Below the pieces are notes generated by a model. That model saw nothing but the letters and a program-made list of their open reading frames with translations, made no database searches and had not been told where the DNA came from. This document shows positions 8,381-20,107 of a stretch of 64,000 nucleotides of DNA, piece after piece (positions within the stretch are counted from its first letter, which is position 1; every line of letters begins with the position of its first letter). The translations under genes were made by a program, and so were the position numbers. The stretch lies in NCBI RefSeq assembly GCF_004114795.1, contig NZ_CP035311.1:3286001-3350000 (forward strand), given 5' to 3'. This DNA is from Janthinobacterium sp. 17J80-10. Lineage in GTDB: Bacteria > Pseudomonadota > Gammaproteobacteria > Burkholderiales > Burkholderiaceae_D.

Positions 8381-8737
8381 ATGAAACACGCCCTTTACTC
8401 CAGCACCCTTATCGCCATCGCCCTGGCTGCCAGCGCAACTGCGGCGCAAGCGGGCGACCGCTCGGGTGTCAACTGGTCGGTCAGCGTCGGCACGCCAGCT
8501 CCGGCCGTCGTCTATGCCCCGCCGCCAGCCGTTTATTCCTATCCACAGCCGGTGTATGTGCAACCGCAACCCGTGTATGTGGAGCAGGCGCCGGTGGTCG
8601 TCTACGGCGCCCCAGGCCCGGTCGTCTACGGCCAGCCGTATTACGCCGAGCGCCCGCGCCACCATCACCACCACAACCGCGACTACAATGGCGGCAATTT
8701 CCGGCAGGGCAACGACCATTACCGCGGCCGCGATTAA
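8381..8737 (+). CDS. Small secreted Pro/Tyr/Val-rich protein with His-rich tail
   Basis: A 118-residue protein with a clean signal peptide (cleavage near AAQAGD). The middle is built of degenerate repeats of PVYV/PPAVY/PQPVYV type, about residues 40-90. The end has five consecutive His residues followed by Asn/Arg/Gly/Asp-rich sequence. Such compositions are common in small periplasmic or surface proteins of betaproteobacteria with no assigned function. The His run could bind metal, but that is a guess. It converges on the patatin gene, 13 bases between stops, and has a palindromic operator-like site upstream. Confidence 0.75.
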   Translation: MKHALYSSTLIAIALAASATAAQAGDRSGVNWSVSVGTPAPAVVYAPPPAVYSYPQPVYVQPQPVYVEQAPVVVYGAPGPVVYGQPYYAERPRHHHHHNRDYNGGNFRQGNDHYRGRD

Positions 8738-8750
8738 ACCTTCAAGCCAT

Positions 8751-9992
8751 CTACTCGGCCCCCACCGACATTTGCTCGACCACCGGGGGCATTGATGCCC
8801 CGCGCCTGCTGGCGCGGCGATCAGCACCAAAGAAAGCCAGCACATCGTCGCGGCGCGCCTGTGTATCCGCCCGTCCCAAGCGGATCAGTTCACTTGTATA
8901 ACTCGCCTCGAACAACAGGTACGAAGCCAGGGCGGCGCCGCGCACTTCGGTCGCGCCAATCCCGCGCAACAGGGTCCGGATCGGCATGGGCAAACTGCCG
9001 ACATGGCGGCTGGCGATATCGTCGAGCCTTTCCGAGGGTGCGATGATCAGCATGTCAATCGGCCGCAACGGGGTTTTCCGGCGGTGCTCTTCCGGCAGGT
9101 AGGAAAGCGTGTTGTTGATGCGGTGCAGTCGCTCGATATCGACGGCAAGGCTATCGAGAAAAATACTGGAAAGCGCGTGGCCGGCGATTTGCGCCAGGCT
9201 GGGATACGTTGCCACCGCTGAAGCCTTTGGCGTCGGCTCGACCAGACGGCCGGCACCGATCACCAGCACCTTGTCGGCCCCCAGGTGGATCGCCGGCGAA
9301 ATCGGCGCCAGCTGGCGCATCGAGCCGTCGCCGAAATATTCGCGCTGGTCGTTGCAGTAAATTGGCGTCGCTGGAAAAATCAGGGGAATGGCCGAGGATG
9401 CCAACAAATGTTCGACCCCGATCTGCGTCTGCACTGCAATGCGCTGGCTGCGCTTCCAGGGCGCGATCTCGGCCGCGCTCTGGTAAAAGGTGATGTGATG
9501 CCCGGCCGTATACGATGAGGCTGTCACGGCCAGCGCATGCAAGTTGCCGCTGGCCAGCGCGGCATCCAGGCGCGGCAAGTCCAGCATGCGATGCAGCAGG
9601 CTGACCAACGGCGTATTGTTGAGCAGTGAATTGGGCGGATTGGCATGCCATGCCCGCAATAGCCAGCCGAAGGACATCAGCGAGAGCCAGCGGGCGCCGG
9701 AACGCAAAACCCCCAGCGAATCGGCGCGGTAGACTTGTTCGGCGGTGAAATTGGCCCAGACCGCCAGCAGCTTGTCGACGCCTTCGGCGAAATTGTCGGC
9801 GCGGCAGGCCAGGGCCGTGGCATTGATGGCGCCGGCCGACGTGCCGCAGATGATATCGAACGGCGAGCTCTCCGCAGCCCAGCCGGCCTCATGCAGGATT
9901 TCCTGCACCCCCTGCAGCACGCCCACCTGGTACGCTGCGCGCGCGCCGCCGCCCGTCAACAACAGGCCGATTTTATTTTGGTCTCCTGCCAT
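8751..9992 (-). CDS. Patatin-like phospholipase
   Basis: A 413-residue patatin-family lipid acyl hydrolase. The oxyanion loop (LLLTGGGARAAYQVGVLQG) is at the N-terminus, the nucleophile elbow GTSAG near residue 50, and the catalytic Asp of the Ser-Asp dyad in GDGSMRQLAP near residue 218. There is no signal peptide, so it acts in the cytoplasm or at the inner membrane face. It probably hydrolyses acyl esters from phospholipids. Monocistronic as far as can be seen. Confidence 0.88.
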   Translation of the reverse strand: MAGDQNKIGLLLTGGGARAAYQVGVLQGVQEILHEAGWAAESSPFDIICGTSAGAINATALACRADNFAEGVDKLLAVWANFTAEQVYRADSLGVLRSGARWLSLMSFGWLLRAWHANPPNSLLNNTPLVSLLHRMLDLPRLDAALASGNLHALAVTASSYTAGHHITFYQSAAEIAPWKRSQRIAVQTQIGVEHLLASSAIPLIFPATPIYCNDQREYFGDGSMRQLAPISPAIHLGADKVLVIGAGRLVEPTPKASAVATYPSLAQIAGHALSSIFLDSLAVDIERLHRINNTLSYLPEEHRRKTPLRPIDMLIIAPSERLDDIASRHVGSLPMPIRTLLRGIGATEVRGAALASYLLFEASYTSELIRLGRADTQARRDDVLAFFGADRRASRRGASMPPVVEQMSVGAE

Positions 9993-10090
9993 ACTTCCAG
10001 ATTAGCAAAGCCGCGCTGCCTTGTGGGGATTCCCGCAAGTGATGATGCGCAAAACATACGCGCAGCGCCAATACCAGCAGTGGGACGGAC

Positions 10091-10849
10091 TTACTTCGGC
10101 TGCATGCGGATCGCGCCATCGAGGCGGATCGTCTCGCCATTGAGCATGACGTTTTCAATAATGGTCTTGGCCAGGTGAGCGTACTCGGCCGGCTTGCCCA
10201 GACGCGGCGGGAACGGCACCATCTTGCCCAGTGCATCCTGCACTTCTGTCGGCATGCCCAGCAGCATGGGCGTCTCGAAAATGCCCGGGGCAATCGTCAT
10301 GACGCGAATGCCATTGCGCGACAGGTCGCGTGCCATCGGCAGGGTCATGCCGGCCACAGCCGCTTTGGAGGCTGCGTATGCTGCCTGGCCGATCTGGCCA
10401 TCAAAGGCAGCGACTGAAGCGGTGTTGATGATCACGCCGCGCTCGCCCTGCTCGCCGGCTTCTGCCTTCGACATGGCGTCCGCTGCCAGGCGCGACATGT
10501 TGAACGTGCCGATCAGGTTGATACTGATGACCCGCTGGAACAGGTCGAGCGGGTGCGGGCCGTCCTTGCCGACGGTTTTTGAGGCCGGCGCGATGCCGGC
10601 GCAATTGATCAGGCCGCGCAATGTGCCCAGCGCCTGGGCAGCTGCCACCACGGCTGCGGCATCGCCCTCGGAGGTTACGTCGCACTTGAGGAACTTGCCC
10701 TGCAATTCGGCAGCCAGCTTTTCACCTGCTTCCACCTGGACGTCAGCCAGTACCACCTTGCCGCCACTGGCGGCGATCATGCGCGCGCTGGCGGCGCCCA
10801 GTCCGGATGCGGCGCCGGTAATGATGAATACGTTATCTTTGATCTGCAT
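10091..10849 (-). CDS. Short-chain dehydrogenase/reductase, 3-hydroxyacyl-CoA dehydrogenase type
   Basis: A 252-residue classical SDR: cofactor loop [14 protein letters not shown] motif, catalytic Ser in [10 protein letters not shown] and the catalytic YAASK. An acidic residue after the second beta strand (VVLADVQ) predicts NAD(H) preference. The overall sequence resembles type II 3-hydroxyacyl-CoA dehydrogenases (HSD10-like), suggesting a role in fatty acid or branched-chain acyl-CoA oxidation. That specific function is inferred. It lies downstream of hppA but a terminator separates them. Confidence 0.8.
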   Translation of the reverse strand: MQIKDNVFIITGAASGLGAASARMIAASGGKVVLADVQVEAGEKLAAELQGKFLKCDVTSEGDAAAVVAAAQALGTLRGLINCAGIAPASKTVGKDGPHPLDLFQRVISINLIGTFNMSRLAADAMSKAEAGEQGERGVIINTASVAAFDGQIGQAAYAASKAAVAGMTLPMARDLSRNGIRVMTIAPGIFETPMLLGMPTEVQDALGKMVPFPPRLGKPAEYAHLAKTIIENVMLNGETIRLDGAIRMQPK

Positions 10850-10934
10850 GATGTTCCCTGTCTTGGCAAAATAAAATTTTTATTGAACGCGAACTATAGC
10901 GCATCGCCGCCAAGGATTCGAGAGGCACGGGCAA

Positions 10935-10964
10935 GAAAAAAGGCAGCCGCAGCTGCCTTTTTTC
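10935..10964 (-). terminator. Intrinsic terminator of hppA
   Basis: A stem of AAAAGGCAGC / GCTGCCTTTT closes a very short loop 15 bases after the hppA stop. On the minus strand it ends in a T run, giving a canonical rho-independent terminator. Confidence 0.8.
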
Positions 10965-10978
10965 CTGTCTGCCGGCCT

Positions 10979-13036
<2,058 letters not shown>

Positions 13037-13168
13037 GATCTCCCCTCCTTGTTATGACGACAAAGTTCAAGTGCTTCCACTGCCACTGCAAAATTTATCG
13101 CGGCCCTTATTGCTTTTTATTCTATGCGGGCCGGTTCCGTCAGTTCGTGACAAAACCCCTGGAGATGC

Positions 13169-13198
13169 AAAAAAGCGGACTCGAAGTCCGCTTTATTT

Positions 13199-13199
<1 letters not shown>
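13169..13199 (-). terminator. Intrinsic terminator of adk
   Basis: The stem AAAGCGGACT / AGTCCGCTTT with a TCGA loop starts directly at the adk stop. On the minus strand it is followed by a run of T. Confidence 0.8.
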
Positions 13200-13954
<755 letters not shown>

Positions 13955-14032
13955 TCACTCTAACTTCATACGAAACTTACCACAGAAAGTGACTAAACCG
14001 CGAGGTTCGATTTGCTTTCCGTCATTCAATTA

Positions 14033-14779
14033 TCAAAAAAACTGTCGGACACGGGCGAGGTCCTCGGGCGTATCGACCCCGCCTGCCGGCGCACTGGCGA
14101 TGACATGCACCGCAATCGGGTAACCATGCCACAACACGCGCAACTGCTCAAGCGCCTCCAGTTGCTCCAGGGGTGACGCCGTCAACTGCGGGTAAGCCTG
14201 CAGGAAAGCATTGCTATAGGCATACAAGCCAATATGGCGCAGCGGTGCATAGTCGGAGGGCAAATCTGCCGTAGTCCGGGCAAAGCCATCCCGGTGCCAC
14301 GGAATGGCCGCACGCGAGAAATACAGCGCACGTCCAGTCCGGTCCAGCACCACCTTGACCACATTCGGATTAAAGACTTCCGCCGCCTCGGTAATCGGGT
14401 GCGCGGCTGTCGCCATCGGCACGGTTTGTGAAATGCACGCCGCGGTCGCGGCAATCAAGGCCGGATCGATCAATGGCTCGTCGCCCTGCACATTGACCAC
14501 TACCGCGTCCGGCGCCAGCCCCAGGGCCGCGGCGACTTCGGCGATGCGGTCGGTGCCCGACGGATGGTCGGAGCGGGTCATTTGCACGGCAACGCCATGC
14601 TGCTCGCAGGCGGCGACGATATCGGCATGATCGGTGGCGACCACGACCCGGCCGGCCCCGGACTGGGCAGCGCGTTCGGCAACACGCACGACCATGGGCT
14701 TGCCGCCAAGGTCGGCAAGCGGCTTGTTCGGTAACCGGGTCGACGCCAGGCGCGCGGGAATAATGACGCTAAACGACAT
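14033..14779 (-). CDS. kdsB: 3-deoxy-manno-octulosonate cytidylyltransferase
   Basis: A 248-residue CMP-Kdo synthetase, activating Kdo with CTP for lipopolysaccharide core assembly. It shows the nucleotidyltransferase N-terminus [33 protein letters not shown], and the conserved HIGLYAY. It is the last gene of an envelope operon after lpxK and trm112, 14 bases from the trm112 stop. The ATG at 14779 matches other KdsB proteins. Confidence 0.95.
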   Translation of the reverse strand: MSFSVIIPARLASTRLPNKPLADLGGKPMVVRVAERAAQSGAGRVVVATDHADIVAACEQHGVAVQMTRSDHPSGTDRIAEVAAALGLAPDAVVVNVQGDEPLIDPALIAATAACISQTVPMATAAHPITEAAEVFNPNVVKVVLDRTGRALYFSRAAIPWHRDGFARTTADLPSDYAPLRHIGLYAYSNAFLQAYPQLTASPLEQLEALEQLRVLWHGYPIAVHVIASAPAGGVDTPEDLARVRQFF

Positions 14780-14793
14780 CGCTTTTACCGGGA

Positions 14794-14988
14794 TTAGTCG
14801 GCCAGGGGCGCGGATTCCGGCTTGGCGTTGAGGTTGCGGGCTTCGTCGGCCCACATGATGGGAATGCCGTCACGAATCGGATAGGCCAGCTTGTCAGGAT
14901 TGCAAATCAGTTCCTGAGCTTTCTTGTCGAATACCAGCGGTCCCTTGCAAATCGGGCAAACCAGGATGTCAAGCAGGCGAGCGTCCAC
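14794..14988 (-). CDS. Trm112-family small zinc-binding protein
   Basis: A 64-residue YcaR/Trm112-like protein beginning [19 protein letters not shown] CxxC pair (CPIC) and the downstream sequence around [13 protein letters not shown] and DGIPIM are typical of the family. Family members support methyltransferases or have no defined role in bacteria. It overlaps the lpxK end by 20 bases and precedes kdsB, a widely conserved order, so it is co-translated with lipid A and Kdo genes. Confidence 0.88.
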   Translation of the reverse strand: MDARLLDILVCPICKGPLVFDKKAQELICNPDKLAYPIRDGIPIMWADEARNLNAKPESAPLAD

Positions 14989-16006
14989 GAAGTTTCTCCA
15001 GTAATTGGTCGAGCAATGCGCCCTCGATCCGTGCCGTCACCGGCACTACCCAAATTCGGGGATCGTTTTTCAGCGCATCCAGTTGTCGACATTTTACTGC
15101 ATCCTTCTCCGTGATCAGGATGATATCGGCATCGATTTCTGCAAATGGGTTGGTAAGGAAGTCGTAATGGTCCGGCAAGGGCATTTCATCGAAATGCAGG
15201 CCGACGGCGCGCAATGTGGCAAAAAAACGCGCCGGATTGCCAATGCCCGCCGCGGCAACCAGGCGTGGCGGTGCCTTGGCATCCCGGGGCAGCCCCAATG
15301 TCGCCAATGGCGCGCTTTGCGTGCGGTCGGCGAGCCGCTCCGCGACCGTGCCCTCGAGTTGCATGCGAATGGCGCCCGCCGGCATGGCGGCGACCGGCTG
15401 GCTGGCATTGACGACCGTAATATCGCGCCGCCGGTGCGCAGGCTCGCGCAGCGGCCCGGCTGGCAGCAGCCAGCCATTGCCATTGCCACGGCTGTCATAC
15501 AGGATGATTTCGATGTCGCGCTGCAAGGCGTAGTGCTGCAAGCCATCGTCGGACAGAATGAGATCAACTTCGGGACATGCGGCCAGCAAGGCCTGGCCGG
15601 CCGCCGCGCGGTCGCGCCCCACCATGACCGGACATGCGGCGCGCGTGGCAATCAGCAGCGGCTCGTCACCACCTTCCTGCGGCAGGGATTCCGGTCCGAT
15701 TCTGCGTGGCGGCGCCGCGCTGGCGCCATAGCCGCGGGAAATCACGCCCGGCGTAAAACCGGCGGCGCGCAATGCCTGGACCAGCCAGATCGTCAGCGGC
15801 GTCTTGCCTGTGCCGCCGACAAAAATATTGCCGACAACAATGACGGGCACCGGCAGGCGGGTTGACTTGAGCATGCCAGCCGCATACAGGCGCCGGCGCA
15901 CAGCCCCCAGCAATCCGAACAGCCAGGATACGGGCAACAAGGCCCGCGCCAGCAGGCCACGGCGTAGCCAGGCGCGCGTCAGTGCCGATTCGATTTGCGC
16001 AAGCAT
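14969..16006 (-). CDS. lpxK: Tetraacyldisaccharide 4'-kinase
   Basis: A 345-residue lipid A kinase that phosphorylates the 4' position of the tetraacyl-disaccharide at the inner membrane. Residues about 20-40 form the membrane anchor, followed by the P-loop [13 protein letters not shown]. The DDGLQH segment, conserved in LpxK, is present. I take the ATG at 16006; the codon just before it is a TTG. It sits between exbD and trm112 in a five-gene envelope operon. Confidence 0.93.
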   Translation of the reverse strand: MLAQIESALTRAWLRRGLLARALLPVSWLFGLLGAVRRRLYAAGMLKSTRLPVPVIVVGNIFVGGTGKTPLTIWLVQALRAAGFTPGVISRGYGASAAPPRRIGPESLPQEGGDEPLLIATRAACPVMVGRDRAAAGQALLAACPEVDLILSDDGLQHYALQRDIEIILYDSRGNGNGWLLPAGPLREPAHRRRDITVVNASQPVAAMPAGAIRMQLEGTVAERLADRTQSAPLATLGLPRDAKAPPRLVAAAGIGNPARFFATLRAVGLHFDEMPLPDHYDFLTNPFAEIDADIILITEKDAVKCRQLDALKNDPRIWVVPVTARIEGALLDQLLEKLRGRSPA

Positions 16007-16022
16007 CAATGGCCGGCGGTGA

Positions 16023-16460
16023 CTACTTCTTGCCGCCGGTCTGGGCGGCGAATGTCACCTTGGGGAAACCGGCAATCCGCGCCGCCTCCAGCACGTTGAT
16101 CACCGTCTGGTGGGCGGCAGTGGCGTCGGCATTGATGATGATGACCGGATCTTCCGGGTTGCCGCCTTCCGCAGCCGCCTTCTTCAGCTCCTGGGCAAGG
16201 CCGGCCGGGTCCTGGTAGGAAATGCGCGCATTGTTGATGGCATAGCGGTTTTGCGCATCGACCCCGACATTGATCTCGAATGGCCGCTGCACCGATTTTT
16301 CCGCATCCGCCGTGGGCAGGACAATCTGCAGTTCGGTGAAGCGGCTGTAGGTGGTGGTGATCATCAGGAAAATCAGGATCACCATCAGCACGTCGATGAA
16401 GGGGATCAGGTTGATTTCCGGGTCTTCGCGCATGCGGCCCTTGCGAAAGTCCATTGCCAT
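16023..16460 (-). CDS. exbD: Biopolymer transport protein ExbD/TolR family
   Basis: A 145-residue protein with a short cytoplasmic N-terminus, one transmembrane helix containing the family's proton-sensing Asp (INLIPFIDVLMVILIFLM) and a periplasmic domain. It forms the proton channel complex with the ExbB/TolQ protein encoded ten bases upstream, and energises TonB- or Tol-type systems. The start at 16460 has AAGG upstream; an ATG two codons later is possible. TonB itself is not in the window, though two TonB-dependent receptors are. Confidence 0.9.
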   Translation of the reverse strand: MAMDFRKGRMREDPEINLIPFIDVLMVILIFLMITTTYSRFTELQIVLPTADAEKSVQRPFEINVGVDAQNRYAINNARISYQDPAGLAQELKKAAAEGGNPEDPVIIINADATAAHQTVINVLEAARIAGFPKVTFAAQTGGKK

Positions 16461-16470
16461 GGTCTGCGCC

Positions 16471-17076
16471 TTACTTGCGTGCGTTGTGGACGGTATCGAC
16501 GAATTTCACCGCCTGCTGCTCCATGTCGACGATGAAACTGTCGACCAGGGCGCGGAAATGGCGGTAGAAGATCAGCGCCGGCATGGCAATCGCCAGGCCA
16601 AAACCGGTGTTGTACAGGGCTACCGAAATACCGTGGGCCAGCTCGGCCGGATTGGTGCCGGCGGTATTCTGCGAACCGAAGATCTCGATCATGCCGACAA
16701 TGGTGCCGAACAGGCCCATGAGCGGCGCCAGGCTGGCGATCGTACCCAGGGTGGTCAGGAAACGCTCCAGTTCGTGCGCCGTACCGCGCCCGGCTTCCTC
16801 GATCGATTCCTTCATGACGTCGCGCGGCGCATCCACATTGCGCAGACCGGCGGCGAGCACACGGCCCAGCGGGGAATTCTGTTCCAGCTTGGTCAGCACA
16901 TCGGCATTGATCTTGCCATTATGATAAACGCGTATCACTTCCTGCAACAACGTCGGCGGCAAAATGCGGGGACGACGCAGATACAGCAAGCGTTCAATGA
17001 TCAGGGTCAGCGCGATGATGGAGGCGACCAGCAGAAACCAGATGGGCCAGCCTGCCGCTTGAATAATGGCGAACAA
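16471..17076 (-). CDS. exbB: MotA/TolQ/ExbB proton channel protein
   Basis: A 201-residue membrane protein with three hydrophobic segments: near the N-terminus, about residues 105-130 and about 145-170. The family core is visible in LGTIASLAPLMGLFGTIVGMIE and GFGLAIAMPALIFY. It pairs with ExbD immediately downstream and is the first gene of the exbB-exbD-lpxK-trm112-kdsB operon. The 143 bases upstream should hold the operon promoter. Such pairs linked to lpxK are common in betaproteobacteria and may energise outer membrane import. Confidence 0.9.
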   Translation of the reverse strand: MFAIIQAAGWPIWFLLVASIIALTLIIERLLYLRRPRILPPTLLQEVIRVYHNGKINADVLTKLEQNSPLGRVLAAGLRNVDAPRDVMKESIEEAGRGTAHELERFLTTLGTIASLAPLMGLFGTIVGMIEIFGSQNTAGTNPAELAHGISVALYNTGFGLAIAMPALIFYRHFRALVDSFIVDMEQQAVKFVDTVHNARK

Positions 17077-17219
17077 AAGAAACTCCTCGATACGATGCAG
17101 TCAATGAAACGCAGCACGCCGCGCAAGATGCAGAATGTATCGTGTTGGGCCATCGGGAGCAAGCATCATTGCATTGCCGCCACAACCGGCGCGCATTATT
17201 TAATGCCAACTTGCCCCGG

Positions 17220-18416
17220 TCAGCCTTCCTTGCCGTCGATGCGCGCCGCCATCAGGTAGGGCACGTACTTGACCAGGTACAGGGCAAATGCGGTTGCCCA
17301 GCAGCCTGCGGCAATCACCAGCGCCGGATTGCGCCAGGCGCCGCCATCGATTGCCGCAGCAAAGCGAGCGAGCACGCCAGCCTGTACCAGCAGGTACATC
17401 GCCTTTTCCATGCGCCCGCTTTTGAGCATGCGGCCGGTATGGCCCAGCGTCGTGCGGGTGATCATGCCGATAATGAGCCCGCCCATGGAACCGACCGCCA
17501 GCACATGAAATGCCGCTGAATTGGTCACCACGCCCACCGCGGCCAGGCCAAGCAGTGCAAAGCCGACAGGGATCCAGGCGTACGAAACATGCAGGATCCA
17601 CAACAGCGGATTGTGCAGGGTCGAGAAGCTTTTCCACCCGGAGAGGCGCAACAGTTGCGACACGGCCGCTGCCAGGGCGAGCGAGGCCACCAGCACCGGC
17701 GGCATTTGCGCCGCCCAGGCCAGGCAAGTCAGCGCCGTGGTGGCGATGATGATCTTGTCACGCATGGGATTGGTGACCGGCTTCACGCCGGGCACCGCAT
17801 TGGCCGTGAAATTGGGCAAGATGCGGCCGGCAATGACGGATTCGATCATGACGATCACCAGGATGGCTGCCTCCAGCGGCACCAGGCTGGAAATGGCCAG
17901 CCAGCCGTTGGCCGCGCCATGATAGACCGCATTGGCGGCCGTCAGCAGTCCCAGCAAGACGACCAGGAACATATTGCGCCGGTTACCCGACCGTTTCAGG
18001 ACGCGATATAACGGCCAGGTTGCCAGCGGCAGGAACCCCAGCTCAATGACTGCCGCAAGCAGAGGCGATGTCAACATGGCGATACGACCGGCGATCCACA
18101 ACAGGGCCAGCAACGCCAGATGGCGGCCGCGCGGCGTCCACAGTCCGGTCCAGTTGCGCCCGGCGGTAAACAAAAAACCGATCACGACGGTGACGGCGAA
18201 GCCGAACACCATTTCATGCACATGCCAGTTCAGGTCGATGTGCACCAACTGAGGGAGGTAGCCAAAATAGCGCAACAGCCAGACTGGCACACTTACCGCA
18301 GCAAAGGCGGCAGCCAGCAGGTAAAACGGCCGGAAGCCGAGCGCCAGGAAGGGATGGTTTTCCAGGGAATTGTGCGAGGCCATTGGCTGCGGCTCTTCAA
18401 TGGTTAATAGCGACAT
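17220..18416 (-). CDS. nnrS: NnrS family haem-copper membrane protein
   Basis: A 398-residue, about 12-helix membrane protein. The NnrS signatures are present: FRPFYLLAA near the N-terminus, NWHVHEMVFGFA with clustered His, and later ARILPNFT and MGGLIIGMITRTTLGHTGR. NnrS proteins bind haem and copper and protect against NO-derived stress in nitrite-reducing bacteria. I use the ATG at 18416, which has GAGGGG upstream. The gene lies 75 bases after nirK on the same strand, with a hairpin in the gap, so it probably shares the FNR/NsrR-controlled nirK promoter. Confidence 0.9.
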   Translation of the reverse strand: MSLLTIEEPQPMASHNSLENHPFLALGFRPFYLLAAAFAAVSVPVWLLRYFGYLPQLVHIDLNWHVHEMVFGFAVTVVIGFLFTAGRNWTGLWTPRGRHLALLALLWIAGRIAMLTSPLLAAVIELGFLPLATWPLYRVLKRSGNRRNMFLVVLLGLLTAANAVYHGAANGWLAISSLVPLEAAILVIVMIESVIAGRILPNFTANAVPGVKPVTNPMRDKIIIATTALTCLAWAAQMPPVLVASLALAAAVSQLLRLSGWKSFSTLHNPLLWILHVSYAWIPVGFALLGLAAVGVVTNSAAFHVLAVGSMGGLIIGMITRTTLGHTGRMLKSGRMEKAMYLLVQAGVLARFAAAIDGGAWRNPALVIAAGCWATAFALYLVKYVPYLMAARIDGKEG

Positions 18417-18451
18417 GATACGCCCCTCAGTCAAACTTGTAAGTGCACCGA

Positions 18452-18475
18452 AGCCTGGCGTTACCCTGCCAGGCT
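18452..18475 (-). other. Intercistronic hairpin between nirK and nnrS
   Basis: A perfect eight-base stem, AGCCTGGC / GCCAGGCT, with an eight-base loop. No T run follows on the minus strand, so it is more likely an mRNA-stabilising or partial-attenuation element than a full terminator. Confidence 0.5.
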
Positions 18476-18491
18476 CCGGCATCATTCCGGA

Positions 18492-19892
18492 TCAGTGACC
18501 GGAGTTGGGGTCGGCCTTGGTTGCCGAGTGGAAGACTTCAGGATTTTCGGCGCCTGTCACGTGCAGGAAGCCTGCCAAACCTTTTTCCAGTCGCGACAGC
18601 GCGTGGTCGACCAGGATGTATTTACCCGGCACTTCCGTCTTGAACTCGACCATTGTCGCGCCACCCGGAGCGACCGTCGTGGTCTGCACGTTCTGCAGCG
18701 GCGCCGAAGTCAAGTCACCCTGGTTGTAGACACGATCAAACACTTCGCCGATGACGTGGAAGCTGGACGTGGCATTGGGTCCGCCGACACCGAAGAAGAT
18801 GCGCACGGTTTCACCGACCTTGGCTTCCATCTTATGGGTCTTGGTCAGGGCATCGTGAGTACCGTTGAAGGTCATGTGCTCAGGCTTCTCGTCCAGCAAT
18901 TTTTCCAGCGAGAACTCTGCCTCACCCTGCGTGCCATGTTTCTGGGCCGTGTAAAGCTCGCCCTGCATCACGTAAAACTCCCGGTCAACTTTTGGCAGGC
19001 CGCCTTCCGGTTCGACCAGGATCATGCCGTACATGCCGTTCGAGATATGCTGGGCCACCATGGGCGTAGCGCAATGGTAGACATACAAGCCCGGATTGAT
19101 GGCCTTGAAGGTGAAGCTCTTGGTGGTGCCTGGCGCTGCCTGGGTCACCGCTGCACCGCCGCCAGGGCCGGTCACTGCATGGAAGTCCACCGAGTGGATC
19201 ATCTGGCTGTCCTTGGCATTGGCCATATTGACGGTAACGGTGTCGCCAACGCGCACGCGGATGAATGGTCCCGGCACCTTACTGTTGAAGGTCCAGTATT
19301 TATAGGTGGTGCCATCGGCCAGTTGACCCAGCACTTCCGTCGTATCCAGGTTTACGGTCAGCTTCTGCGGTCCGCGCTTGCCCACCGGTTGGCCGACTTC
19401 CATCGGATTGGCCGAGATTTCGGCTGCTTTCGAGACGGGCTTTGCCGCACCGCCACCCACCACGATCTTGCCGATCATGCCCGCCTGGACGTGCCCGGGC
19501 AAGGTGCAAATGTAGGTAAATTCGCCTTTCTTGTTGGCGCGGAAGACGATCGCGGTACTGGCGCCCTTGTCATTCAACTTGTTCGACTGGGCGCCAAATT
19601 CGCCGACCTTGATGTCATGCTGGGCGCCGTCGCCATTGACGAGGTTAATTTGCACTACCGCACCTTCGGCAACGTCAAGCTGCGGATTGACCTTGCCCTT
19701 GATCGCGCCGGTTTCACCGATGAACACCAGCTTGCCGTCGGCGATATCAGTGCGCAGGGTAAATGTCACGTCGGGACGATATTGCACTGCGTTGTTATGG
19801 CCACCATGCGCAGTCGCGGCATGGACCGGCGTGAGCGCGGCAAAGCCGAGAAATGCGGCGATAAGGGATTTTTGCAGCAAACTGGTTTTCAT
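18492..19892 (-). CDS. nirK: Copper-containing nitrite reductase with extra N-terminal cupredoxin domain
   Basis: A 466-residue periplasmic enzyme reducing nitrite to NO. A signal peptide (to about residue 25, VHAATAHG) precedes an added cupredoxin domain, about residues 30-145, with type 1 copper ligand pattern HD...CTLPGHVQAGM. Two NirK cupredoxin domains follow: MIHSVDFHAV carries a type 1 His, the catalytic Asp and a type 2 His; YHCATPMVAQHISNGM carries a type 2 His and the type 1 Cys, His and Met; SSFHVIGE supplies the last type 2 His. The ATG at 19892 has GAGGTGAG upstream. Three-domain forms are known in Hyphomicrobium; the extra domain may act as a tethered electron donor. An FNR box and an NsrR-like box lie upstream. 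Confidence 0.94.
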   Translation of the reverse strand: MKTSLLQKSLIAAFLGFAALTPVHAATAHGGHNNAVQYRPDVTFTLRTDIADGKLVFIGETGAIKGKVNPQLDVAEGAVVQINLVNGDGAQHDIKVGEFGAQSNKLNDKGASTAIVFRANKKGEFTYICTLPGHVQAGMIGKIVVGGGAAKPVSKAAEISANPMEVGQPVGKRGPQKLTVNLDTTEVLGQLADGTTYKYWTFNSKVPGPFIRVRVGDTVTVNMANAKDSQMIHSVDFHAVTGPGGGAAVTQAAPGTTKSFTFKAINPGLYVYHCATPMVAQHISNGMYGMILVEPEGGLPKVDREFYVMQGELYTAQKHGTQGEAEFSLEKLLDEKPEHMTFNGTHDALTKTHKMEAKVGETVRIFFGVGGPNATSSFHVIGEVFDRVYNQGDLTSAPLQNVQTTTVAPGGATMVEFKTEVPGKYILVDHALSRLEKGLAGFLHVTGAENPEVFHSATKADPNSGH

Positions 19893-20027
19893 TTTTCTCA
19901 CCTCAGAGGTCAAAATCATTTTTCTCATTTGGCGCACGCTGCGCCTGTTTCCCGCTCTCATCGGTTTGTCCCATCCGCTGAGAGCCTTCACTTTTTATCT
20001 GCGGCTTCAGAGGACCGCTTGAAACTA

Positions 20028-20050
20028 ATCATACATTTCATGTACATCTT
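20028..20050 (-). promoter_or_regulatory. NsrR-like operator upstream of nirK
   Basis: On the minus strand this 23-base site begins AAGATGTA and continues with AAATGTAT, agreeing with roughly 17 of 22 fixed positions of the AAGATGYATTTNAAATRCATCTT-type consensus as I recall it. It lies between the FNR box and nirK, where a bound NsrR would block transcription until NO is present. Confidence 0.6.
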
Positions 20051-20056
20051 TTAAAA

Positions 20057-20070
20057 TTGATGCGAATCAA
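20057..20070. promoter_or_regulatory. FNR/Dnr box TTGATGCGAATCAA (nirK promoter)
   Basis: A perfect TTGAT-N4-ATCAA palindrome 165 bases before the nirK start and seven bases from the NsrR-like site. It lies after the ubiT stop, so it serves nirK. A Dnr-type regulator is encoded at 24907-25587. Confidence 0.85.
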
Positions 20071-20107
20071 GTTATTCAAGACGCATCGCAACGCCAGAGA
20101 TCGGCGC

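Noticed and set aside
8381-8737. Repeats in the Pro/Tyr-rich gene as a CRISPR-like or tandem DNA repeat
   Set aside because: They are degenerate codon-level repeats inside a good signal-peptide protein, with no regular spacers.
14003-14012. GGTTCGATTT resembling a tRNA T-arm
   Set aside because: No matching acceptor stem, anticodon arm or CCA end nearby.
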